Assembly (NCBI GenBank): GCA_950022655.1
Contig: OX465584.1
Location: 65,492,937-65,556,936 of the forward strand
DNA: 64,000 nt
Reading direction: 5' to 3'
Origin: Alentia gelatinosa
Lineage: Eukaryota > Annelida > Polychaeta > Phyllodocida > Polynoidae
Below the pieces are notes generated by a model. It saw nothing but the letters and a program-made list of their open reading frames with translations. It made no database searches and was not told the DNA's origin. This document shows, one piece after another, positions 54,470 through 64,000 of this stretch; the stretch's first letter is position 1; each line of letters begins with the position of its first letter. The translations under genes were made by a program, and so were the position numbers.

Positions 54470-54655
54470 AAGCTGGTTTGAATTAGTCGTCTACATAGGC
54501 GGCGATTCTGTAAAAAGTCATAGTCGTCAGTGTGAACACTTGGGTTAATTCTCACATCGACGACTTTTGTGGTGGACATTGCCACTGCCTGGCGACCATT
54601 GGCTGACGATCTACAGTCGCCACGTATTTAGTCGTCTAGTGTAAACGCCAGGTTA
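54470..54655 (-). mobile_element. Family H units, inverted
   Basis: TTTAGTCGTCTAGTGTAAAC (about 54629) and a related GTCGTCAGTGTGAACAC (about 54524) lie in the same orientation, with an AGGCGGCGATTCTGTAAA block near 54498. Confidence 0.55.
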
Positions 54656-54847
54656 GGGGACTTGCTTCACCTTGTGGACATACTCCCTTGGCTTTACTTG
54701 GCATTCTGGTGCCAAGTTAATGTATAGAAAGGTATCAATAAAGATTGTTCCCCTAATATCAGGAGTCTGGTTTTGTGTTAACAGGGATCTGTGAGAGTCA
54801 TCCGAGGACTAGTAACAAACTGGGGTATATCCGAAGCATCCTATGTA

Positions 54848-55151
54848 TTATCCTACCCCTATTATAAAATCCCATAGGCTTAACATTGAGTTTCCGTATG
54901 CCACGCTGACTGGCATACAGAGTTTTATATGCTACTAGTGGCATACAGAATTGTTATCACGTAATATTCCAAAATGGAAGAGACGGGGTAAGATAAAATC
55001 AAAACCTGATTTGTTTTAATCTTGGCCACCGCATTTCACTCCTAAAGTTTTGGCTCCGGACTTCACTCGGCTTCACCTTATGAAGTCATTATGCCAAACT
55101 CAAGTCGTGGCATATGGTGGCCAAGATTAAAACTCATCCAGTTTTACGATA
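54848..55151 (+). mobile_element. Family A bipartite foldback element A4
   Basis: TTATCCTACCCC (54848), inverse GGGGTAAGATAA (to 54996), palindrome 55001-55151 ending CCAGTTTTACGATAA. Apex CTTCACTCGGCTTCACCTTA (55061 on). Ends may be flanked by TA. Confidence 0.85.
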
Positions 55152-55472
55152 ATACCACATCGGTTAGCATAGTCTCACAGTCAGGATAGATAGGATCTAA
55201 TCCATGGATTATGATCCAGAAAGGCTAGAACCGGCGGACCGCTTCACATTTCACTTCTGTTCGATTTAACAGTTCCTCCAGTGAGGTAAGGAGCGTTACA
55301 TCACGATCGTTCACATGTTGATTGGTTATTTAGATGGGATGATGAGGTTTTTGTTAGTAAGTCTTTCTCGTTCTACCCAACATGTCTGAGAATTGATCTG
55401 GATTCTGGGTTTTCCTGCCTCCCTGGAGGTGATTCACTCTTATCTGTAAATACTCACAGGAGAGTGGGACCT
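55152..55472. other. No gene recognised
   Basis: No supported frame or repeat. Confidence 0.4.
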
Positions 55473-55772
55473 GGGACCTGTTTCAGTAGTTTCGTGACAT
55501 GTCTAGATGGCGTCTGTGACACCATACAGACAGATCACAACATTGCAATCAATGACACGCATAGTTTCACTTACTTCTCGTAGGAATAAAGCAATGACAC
55601 TTTAACATGAGTAGGGGATACATATAACCTATAATCGTTCCAAATGTGAAGAAGATTGGGCACTCTGATTTTCTGATATTTGCTAGTCTTTTTCCGCTTT
55701 TGCTTGCACTGTTGGTGCCGCTGTTGATGTCTGTCTAGGCCTTATGTCACGAGCCTACTGAAACAGGTCCCA
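55473..55772. mobile_element. Family J MITE, copy 4
   Basis: GGGACCTGTTTCAGTAGTTT to CCTACTGAAACAGGTCCCA, 300 bp. The interior is the reverse complement of that of J2. Confidence 0.82.
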
Positions 55773-55969
55773 GCAGGTGGCATTCAGCCTTCTGTCCACC
55801 CTCATGTCCCTCTAATTGATGTAGATCCCGTGAAGACAGGGATAATTGTCCTAACCACAGACACACGCATGCAGGGATACATCAACTCCACCGTCAAATA
55901 AACGTCCCCACCAAATAAACAACCACAGCCATGCCATATCAGTCCCTCGTACCCAACACTAATGTGGTA

Positions 55970-56955
55970 CTAAATGAGTGATGAGTATGATCACTTGTGG
56001 CACAGTGTGCGGGTATTTACAGCTACGTGATTGGTATGATGAATTACGGCACAGTGTGCTAATACTTATATATACGTGATGAGTATGATGAATTATGGCA
56101 CAGTGTGCTGGTATTTATATATATATATGTTATGAGTATGATGACTTACTTCACAGTGTGCTGGTATTTATATATACATGATGAGTATGATGATTTACGG
56201 TACAGTGTGCTGGTATGTATATGTATGTGATGAGTATGATGATTTACGGCACAGTGTGCTGGTATTTATATATATATATATGTGATGAGTATTTATATAA
56301 ATGTGATGAGTATGAGACTTACCTCGCAGTGTGCTGGTATTTATATATATGTGTGATGAGTATAATGACTTACGGCACAGTGTGCTGGTATTTATATATA
56401 TGTGATGAGTATAATGATTTACGGCACAGTGTGCTGGTATTTATATATACGTGATGAGTATGATGTTTTAGGGCACAGTATGCTGGTATTTATATAAACG
56501 TGATGAGTATGAGACTTACCTTCCAGTGTGCTGGTATTTATATATATGTTATGAGTATGATGAATTATGGCACAGTGTGCTGGTATTTATATATATGTGA
56601 TGAGTATGACGATTTACGGCACAGTGTGCTGGTATTTATATAAACGTGATGAGTAGGAGACTTACCTCGCAGTGTGCTGGTATTTATATATACATGATGA
56701 GCATGAGACAGTTACGTGATGAGTATGATGATTTATGGCACAGTGTGCTGGTATTGATATATATGTGATGAGTATGATGATTTACGGCACAGTGTGCTGG
56801 TATTTATATATACATGATGAGTATGATGACTCAAGGCACAGTGTGCTGGTATTTACAGTTACATAATGAGTATGATGATTTACGGCACAGTGTGCTGGTA
56901 TTTATATATACATAATGAGTATGATGACTCAAGGCACAGTGTGCTGGTATTTATG
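55970..56955 (+). repeat. AT-rich 49-bp minisatellite, about 19 units (T7)
   Basis: GCACAGTGTGCTGGTATTTA, then TATATA of variable length, then GTGATGAGTATGATGATTTA. Unit length varies with the TA run. Confidence 0.92.
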
Positions 56956-57703
56956 GTTAAGTCGTAACTAACATCCTTCTAGCATTTTATTGAGTTTGAA
57001 CAGAAGTTTTAATTCAGGAGAATTAATTTATTTTAATTTAATTCCCAATGATTCGTATGGACTCAGACTAAACATATGTAAATTGAAATTTTCATATTGT
57101 GATGCAAACAAGTAAGAATCCTTTGATTCATTATAACAACAGAGGAAGAAAAACCCTCAGAAGACACAACCTCTCTTGCAACCCCATCTAAAGAAAATTA
57201 CCCAGCAAAAAATATAATGGGAAAAAATGAAAGGAAGAGCAGAGAAAGATAGAAGGGACAGAGACTGGGATTGGCGCTGCCACCTCTGTGTAATGGATGG
57301 ACGAAGTGAGGCCTGCTGCCACACCTCGCACGCCTCCTCCGCTGGGAGACTGGCCATCCTCCACACTCTCCCAGCAGAGGTCCTGAACCGCCAGACGTAT
57401 CTCTGTGCCTGGGTACCATTCTCTGGGAAACTTAATCTTCTCTAGCGCTGATTTAAAGACTTGTATGGAACTCAGCGTAAACGCCTCATTCCGTACAAAC
57501 CGTAAATTACCATCTCATTCTGTGACTTGTACAGCATGGTCAGGACGTTCTATATAATAACTTACCCCATGAGAAATGCAGCATTGTGGTGCTGTAGCAT
57601 AATACTCCCCATAAACCCCATGAGAAACGTAGTGTGCTGGCAATGTGGCGTAAAGTCCAACATTTACCTTGTGAGAAGGCAAACGAATCGCTCTGCTAAT
57701 GCA
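56956..57703. other. No gene recognised; one CACTCTCCCAGCAGAG word at 57364
   Basis: The word at 57364-57379 is flanked on its own strand by GGTTCAGGAC, matching the flank at 12874. It marks a small GC-rich island (57280-57410) without a confident exon. Confidence 0.4.
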
Positions 57704-57983
57704 CAGGGACGACAGTTGGGGTCAGAAAGAAACCTTGAAATATATTTCTATTCAATACAGGGTTTACGCATTAAATACACATTACAGTGGGGAATCAAGG
57801 GATCAAGGGAATGCTCCAAGTTTTTACATGGGTCAGTGAAGAGATTCAGTTTGGGATCATGGGCTGTGGTTGAATTGGGTTATTGAGCGTTTAGCATGTC
57901 AATATTACACAATTGATTTTTTTTTATTATTCTAAAAATGACAAAATGATTTTCAATGGAAACATTGAAAACTGGCATCCCTG
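57704..57983. mobile_element. MITE R with CAGGG ends
   Basis: CAGGGACGACAGTT at the left and AACTGGCATCCCTG at the right, 280 bp. CAGGG ends are common in hAT elements, but an 8-bp duplication is not clean. Confidence 0.55.
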
Positions 57984-58050
57984 ATTTAATGCAGCCAAAT
58001 ATCGAGATACAAACTAACGGTTTGCCACCTGAATATAGTCCAAGTTCCTG

Positions 58051-58226
58051 TTCCGGTTCGTGACGTCATAGTTTTGCGCAGAGACAAATAGCGCCTGAGC
58101 GTCACTAAGAATCTGCTGGGAGAGTGAGTTCTAGGGTGTCTTCTATTATCGCCCATAGCGGAACAGTAATCCGGGCATTCGTCAGGGGGGCATTGTGGTC
58201 GGTGACACTGTAAGACTGCGCATGCG
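58051..58226. promoter_or_regulatory. Promoter-like cluster: ETS, CRE, NRF1, TCTGCTGGGAGAGTG
   Basis: TTCCGG (58051), TGACGTCA (58061-58068), TTTTGCGCAG (58072), the recurring word (58112-58126) and TGCGCATGCG (58217-58226), followed by a C-rich run. One of the strongest promoter candidates in the window. Confidence 0.5.
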
Positions 58227-58465
58227 TACCCCCCCCCCCCTCCCTGCCCCCCTCCCTGCCCCCTCCCTCCCTACCCGCCCGTATTTATGTGTCGTCTAAA
58301 GCCCAGAGAGAGACATAAACCAGAGTGATCTATGAATCCATCCATTTCCCCGCGTCGCCGGTCGCAGCGCCACCTTAGCGGGATTGCCGCACACTATATT
58401 AGCCTTCAGAGAAATGAGAGAGAGAGGGGGGAGCTAGGCTCACCGTGGTTTTATAGAGGAGAAAA

Positions 58466-58543
58466 ATGGCGACGTGCGGCGAAAACAGAGTAGATTCAAT
58501 TACAATGTCCAATTTAACCTCCGGATGGGAGAGACAGACCTAG
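58466..58543 (+). CDS. Possible first coding exon or short uORF
   Basis: An ATG in good context (AAAAATGGCG) 240 bp downstream of the promoter-like cluster begins a 25-codon frame (MATCGENRVDS...). I recognise no domain. It may be a first exon whose donor I cannot place, a uORF, or chance. Confidence 0.2.
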   Translation: MATCGENRVDSITMSNLTSGWERQT

Positions 58544-60499
58544 AGAGGAGGCATCGGTCACGGGAATGGAGTCTTGTCTCCCCAACTTATAAGTGTACAT
58601 TATATTACATTCATCTAAAGAAATGGGTTTTTAGCTACATGCTGATTCATTGCTTAGATCCTTGTAATAAAAATTGTGTTTGGCCTGGAAGGAAAATAGT
58701 TTTATATGATGATGATTATTTAGGTACCAATGTGAGATATGTGATATATTAATGATAGTATAATAAAATGCATTTGATTGCTATCAATTTTTTTTCTATT
58801 TTACAAGGTAGCATCGCTAGGGGAGAATGACGTTGGCTCGTCCTACTTTGATTGCTATTCATACCAACTCTTCCAGACCTCGTAGGCTATGCATACATAT
58901 ACCCCAGAGGAGAATGAAATAGTATTTAATTATATTTTAAACTTTTTTAACCCGCCTAACATGGTATGCTTTTTGACAATATTTCAGCATACTTTAGTGA
59001 AATTCGACTTGAAATGCTTCCTATTTCTTTTAGAATCAAATGTACTTACTGCGTCTACAACAATTACTATTGATGAATATGACATTGTATTGACTAGATA
59101 CAACAATATTGAACAGATCATCCTAATATCAAACTAAGCAAATAATATTGCATGTATTTAATTTGCCAAATAAAGAGAGCTAAGCTTATTTGCAAACCCG
59201 CCCCCCTAAAAAAATGAATGAATAAAAAATAAAAAATAAAAAAATGAAATCAGAAAGAATTTGATTGGCTTTGCCTGATGGTATTTCATTCCAGGATACT
59301 CAAATCATATATAACGAAAATGATATCCCCATTTGAATAAGGAAACTGAAGTTGGAAATAATATCTCCGTATATTCTGCCTGGACACTATCGAACCTATC
59401 CTGAAACCGTATGGAGATGCCTTCAAATCGAATCTTAAAGAAGTAATGATGTCTATGGAGATACTTGAAGAGCAATGAAAAGTAATAGGATTGAAAAGAA
59501 TATTAGATCATGAGATATATAAGTTCATAAGAACATACTCACGTAAATCCAAATTTTGTTGTATGGTCCTGTTATGTCTCATCCTCTGTATTGTCAGTAA
59601 CTCTGTCCTGTTATGTCCGTATTGTGTCTACATGTGACTCCGAAGTGGAAGAACACCCCTGGATGGTGAACTTTGTATGTCGTAAAATTATTTTTATTGA
59701 ATAAAAAAAATTAAAAAATCCTTAAATTTGATAACCACATAATGAACTTAACACCGCAAACAACGTTGACATCCACTTGATCGATCTCCCCTCACACTGT
59801 GAGGTGTGTCTGTCGTTGTATTATTTTTATGTGGGGTTTTGTTTGTTTAGAGAGAGGAGGGGGCTGTTGCTCACGACCCCAAATCTCCCAGCGACCAGGT
59901 TTTATTTTGAAACAGGCCCCTGACCCTAAACCCATTCATCCTATAGGCGGTAATCTAGGCTGTGGAGCCTGATCAAAGCCTAGCTAACCCAATCAGCGTC
60001 ATCTGAGGCCAGAACCTGACAATATTGATTTTCTCTCTGTTTTTTAACACCACCCGCTGAGTGTGGGTGAGGTATGGGGACTGGCATTGATAGAGTAATT
60101 GCCCAACGCCCACACCCCCACCCCACCTCCTCCCTCCCCCATAATCATCCTCCCTAATGATATTTTATTTATTATACACAATATTGCTGTAATCTTCACA
60201 TCAAAGGAGCCGACGTATTGCCGATCCATATTTAATCTATTCAATATCTATTATCAGGGAAATTCCCTTGTTATTTCCCACAGATGATTGGACATTAAAG
60301 AAAGCAATAATTGTATTAATGATATAAATTACTGCGCGGTTATTGTAGAATCTTGCGTCATGTTGATCAGAAATCAGCTTATGAAAACAGGAGTGCAGTA
60401 AATGTTCAATAATGTTGCTGCATGTCAGCCATTAAAAGGAGAGGGGGTCAATATGGGCGATAATAAGGGAATAATAGAGAGTCCCATGGCTTTTACTTT
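58544..60499. other. No gene recognised; two A-rich retroelement-like tails
   Basis: A-rich tails near 59205-59247 and 59700-59718 (TTGAATAAAAAAAATTAAAA) suggest short retroelement 3' ends. The 82-codon frame at 58889-59137 is AT-rich and unsupported. Confidence 0.4.
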
Positions 60500-61660
60500 T
60501 ATCATCCACCTTATACAAAGTGTCAATAGTAAACCTATAGAAACTCTGCATGTTTGGACATACCCAGCATATAAGAATATGTTATATCATCCACCTTATA
60601 CAAAGTGTCAATAGTAAACCTATAGAAACTCTGCATGTTTGGACATACCCAGCATATAAGAATATGTTATATCATCCACCTGATACAAAGTGTCAATAGT
60701 AAACCTATAGAAACTCTGCATGTTTGGACATACCCAGCATATAAGAATATGTTATATCATCCACCTTATACAAAGTGTCAATAGTAGACCTATAGAAACT
60801 CTGCATGTTTGGACATACCCAGCATATAAGAATATGTTATATCATCCACCTGATACAAAGTGTCAATAGTAAACCTATAGAAACTCTGCATGTTTGGACA
60901 TACCCAGCATATAAGAATATGTTATATCATCCACCTTATACAAAGTGTCAATAGTAAACCTATAGAAACTCTGCATGTTTGGACATACCCAGCATATAAG
61001 AATATGTTATATCATCCACCTTATACAAAGTGTCAATAGTAAACCTATAGGAACTCTGCATGTTTGGACATACCCAGCATATAAATATATACGTATATGT
61101 TATATCATCCACCTCATACAAAGTGTCCATAGCAAACCTATAGAAACTCTGCATGTTTGGACATACCCAGCATATATGAATATGTTATATCATCCACCTG
61201 ATACAAAGTGTCCATAGTAAACCTATAGAAACTCTGCATGTTTGGACATACCCAGCATATAAGAATATGTTATATCATCCACCTGATACAAGGTGTCCAT
61301 AGTAAACCTATAGAAACTCTGAATGAACATACCCGACACATACAGATATGTTATATTATCCATCTAATACAAGGTGTCCATAGTAAATCCATAGGATCTC
61401 TGTATGGATATACCCAGAGCATACAGATATGTTGTAATATCCACTTGATACAAAGTGTCCATAGTAAACCTATAGGAACTCTGTATGGACATACCCGGCG
61501 CATACAGATATGTTGTATCATCCACCCATACAAAGTGTCCATTGTAAACATATAGGAACTCTGTTTGGACATACCCGACACACACAGATATGTTATAATA
61601 TCCATCTAATACAAGGTGTCCATAGTAAATCCATAGGATCTCTGTATGGACATACATGGC
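60500..61660 (+). repeat. 85-bp minisatellite, about 13-14 units (T8)
   Basis: CATCCACCTTATACAAAGTG recurs every 85 bp (60503, 60588 and on), with ACCTATAGAAACTCTGCATG and TTTGGACATACCCAGCATAT in each unit. Uniform on the left, increasingly diverged after about 61320. Confidence 0.95.
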
Positions 61661-61739
61661 GCCTACGAAATGTTGTATGCTCCGGGCTGCAGAAAAATAG
61701 TGCATATGACAAAATAGTGCATAACTAAAGTGAACTCCG

Positions 61740-62250
61740 ATCGGAATGCCACCAGTTGGGTTGTTGATACGAAGTAAAACTCCGAGCGAAAACGAGGATC
61801 GTTACTTCGTGTCAACTACAAGGAGAATACGGCCACTCAGATCGAAATCATGGTAACGTTGTATTTATTATTCACCTTTCGAGTAATTATTAGGGAAAAA
61901 ACCTTGTAAATAATCAGAAATTCGACCCAAGCGCTCTGCATTGTTCATATAAGTTAGTTCCTATAATGCCCGTCAGGTGGCCGAAAAAACCGTATTCTCC
62001 TAGGAGATTCCGGAGGTCCGTATTCTACTCAGTAGCGATCTGTAGGCTCCACAAGCTTAGCATGGAGACTTCGTATTAGGTTGGCAATAAAGATAAATAA
62101 CAAATACAATATACACTTGTTTCAGATAAAAGCGGTTATATAATATATGCTCCTCGGAGTTGACCCCATACCATTTACTCGCATGCGCTCGGATATTACT
62201 ACACCTCATCTCCTCGGAGCATACGAAACCCGTCAATATTGTGTATGTTT
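61740..62250. mobile_element. Bipartite foldback element C, hairpins on both sides
   Basis: The central module (about 61856-62098) is bounded by TTGTATTTATTATTCACC and GGCAATAAAGATAAATAA. On the minus strand its end reads TTATTGCCAACCTAATACG, then AAGTCTCCATG, homologous to B. A palindrome lies on its left (61750-61852, GATACGAAGTAA / TTACTTCGTGTC) and another on its right (about 62145-62225, TGCTCCTCGGAG / CTCCTCGGAGCA), ending ATATTGTGTATGT like B. Confidence 0.65.
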
Positions 62251-63121
62251 ATGCTTATTTCCACCTGCCGACAAAATGATCGGCGATATTTATCAGCCAC
62301 ACCATCTTATATGCAGACATGGGGATGGTAGTACGAGCACCAAAGATGGTTTATTTCAGCTTGCCAACCAATCTTTGTTTCCTTTTACAGAACTCACTAA
62401 ACCCGACAAAATCAATCTTTGTTGAATTGATTTGTGACAGGAGGTAATATAAAAAATACCGACAATTAAATTGGGGACCAACGTTTTCATTCTGTTTCCA
62501 CTTTTGATAAAAATGATAAACAAAATCTGTGAGGTGGGTGACAAATTCATCTGGAGGACAAAGTGTGGCAAACATCGGCAAGTGGAAATAGGCCCTCCAC
62601 CACTGTCAAGTGCATATTCGTCGGAACCAATCACAGTACAGCTTACATTTTTACATGTTTACGTACCATCCGCCTTCAGAGCATAGACCTCTGTTCAGAG
62701 GTACGGTCCATGAAGGTCTAAGAGAGCAGGGCTGATTTTGGTCAGCGCCACTGGGTGGGAGGAATAACGTGGTTCATTGTTCTATTTATAGCATCAGTTT
62801 GACAAGAGCTGATTGGTTCCGACAAATATGCACAAGACGGCCCTCTAGGTTTTGGTCAAAGTCCAAAAATCCAAAGTTATTAATACTAAGCAATAAAAAT
62901 GTTCTTAGACTGTATCACGACAACAAGGCCTTCATTTCATCTCATTACCAACGTTATCACTTGTATAATATTCAGAAACTCTTGTTTCTGAAATTAAAAA
63001 AAAGAAGAAAAAGAAAGTCCTTGTTCTCCACGGGTTTGATGCGGAGGGATATGAACCAGGTGACAGCTGAGTGAATATCACATAGCATTCAAAGGAGAGG
63101 TACAGGAGACACAGGCCCTTA
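62251..63121. other. No gene recognised
   Basis: Frames of 70-100 codons on both strands lack recognisable domains. A GGTCCATGAAGG segment near 62700 is unremarkable. Confidence 0.45.
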
Positions 63122-63510
63122 GGACGATAATATGAGAATACCGCAGTGAGAGCCCACATAGAGGTAGAGCGGACAAAAATGTGAGAATACCGCAGTGAGG
63201 GCCCACATAGAGGTGCAGCGGATGATAATATGAGAATACCGCAGTGAGAGCCCACATAGAGGTACAGCGGATGATAATATGAGAATACCGCAGTCAGGGC
63301 CCACATAGAGGTACAGCGGATGATAATATGAGAATACCGCAGTGAGAGCCCACATAGAGGTACAGCGGATGATAATATGAGAATACCGCAGTGAGAGCCC
63401 ACATAGAGGTACAGCGGATGATAATATGAGAATACTGCAGTGAGAACCTACATAGAGGTACAGCGGACGATCAAATGAGAATTCCGCAGTCAGAGCCTAC
63501 ATAGCAGACA
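63122..63510 (+). repeat. 49-bp minisatellite, about 8 units (T9)
   Basis: GATGATAATATGAGAATACC, GCAGTGAGAGCCCACATAGA, GGTACAGCG; spacing 49 bp. Minus-strand frames of up to 156 codons are the repeat. Confidence 0.95.
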
Positions 63511-64000
63511 GAGTCAGCAGACAGAGTCAGTGTGGACGATAATAAGTGAATTCCGCAGTTTGAGCGATAATAGAGCACCATTCAGACTCCGACACGCCCC
63601 ACTGCTCACCGGAAGCGGCCTGCCCCCGCCGTATCGACCGGCGCCACAGTCATTTGCTGGAGTCTGCGTTTTGTCTGTTATACCGATTGAAATGTTTAAG
63701 CTGCGTTAAGCAATTATCGAAATAGCTATCGACATATATTTATATATATGTTGTAGCACAATCGACTTTAGAAGATTCGCTCTGTAGTATATAGTACACA
63801 AAAGAAGTCATTCGAGAGATAACGAAGGGCTCTAAATGTATTCTTCTGATTGACGTGTCTGAAGCTTACTATTAGTCAATATGCTATTTTCAAAGGGTCC
63901 AAAGAAAGAGAATGGTTCAGATGTTTGTTGACCACTTTTATTCCATGACTGAATAGGACCTAGGATGTATTTAAATAATCCGACGCATGTCAAAGTCAAG
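63511..64000. other. No gene recognised; ETS-like word at about 63609
   Basis: CACCGGAAGCGG in a short GC-rich patch, then AT-rich sequence to the window edge. Confidence 0.4.

Noticed and set aside
57704..57983. hAT element with 8-bp duplication
   Set aside because: CAGGG ends fit, but the TAATGCA direct repeat does not abut both ends, so the superfamily is left open.
62932..63402. 156-codon minus-strand frame
   Set aside because: Translation of the 49-bp minisatellite T9.

Overview
This is a repeat-dominated stretch of animal nuclear DNA, most likely from a marine invertebrate. The evidence for that is intact EN-RT non-LTR retrotransposons of the CR1/L2/Jockey type, a tRNA-derived SINE, many short inverted-repeat elements, long minisatellites, and GC-rich promoter-like clusters carrying NRF1, ETS, CRE, E-box and YY1 words. 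I found no convincing host protein-coding exon, no rRNA or functional tRNA gene, and no prokaryotic gene organisation. I cannot name the species.

Coding content: (1) A full-length LINE at 1918-7870 sits inside a purine-rich microsatellite with a 10-bp candidate target duplication. It has three intact reading frames: ORF1 (coiled coil, RRM-like region and a C-terminal NADAR/YbiA-like domain), a separate SGNH/GDSL-hydrolase-like ORF, and ORF2 (endonuclease plus reverse transcriptase). (2) A second, 5'-truncated LINE lies at about 38750-41842 and has an open 904-codon endonuclease/RT frame. (3) Several LINE 3' fragments occur near 21856, 42757, 51300 and 51898.

Non-coding content: the most striking theme is a group of at least 17 elements with one shared layout. 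Each has a left end like TTATYCYACCCCTAATA followed by CCATAGRCTTAACAT, then an inverted copy of its first ~10-12 bp 140-600 bp further in, and directly after that a long palindrome. Families A, B, C/D, N and E differ in internal sequence but share this layout. Nine A-type copies also share an apical word close to TCACTCGGCTTCGCCTCGTGA although their stems differ. Other mobile elements include a TTAA-flanked dimeric MITE family (F), a second TTAA-flanked MITE (49125), a CpG-phased MITE (29325) and further TIR families labelled G, H, J/K, L, M, P, Q and R here.

Tandem arrays: 60-bp units at 13873-15031, each with a DR2 nuclear-receptor half-site pair; 64-bp and 53-bp units at 18187-20570; 64-bp units at 23712-24315; 47-bp units at 30030-32590; 35-bp at 44840; 49-bp at 55970; 85-bp at 60500; and 49-bp at 63122. 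Candidate regulatory regions lie near 940-1000, 12850-12950, 13826-13862, 20991-21030, 33740-33850, 49870-50020 and 58050-58230. A recurring 15-16 bp word, TCTGCTGGGAGAGTG, occurs at three of these regions and in two other places.

Family letters (A to S, T1 to T10) are labels made up for this report, not database names.
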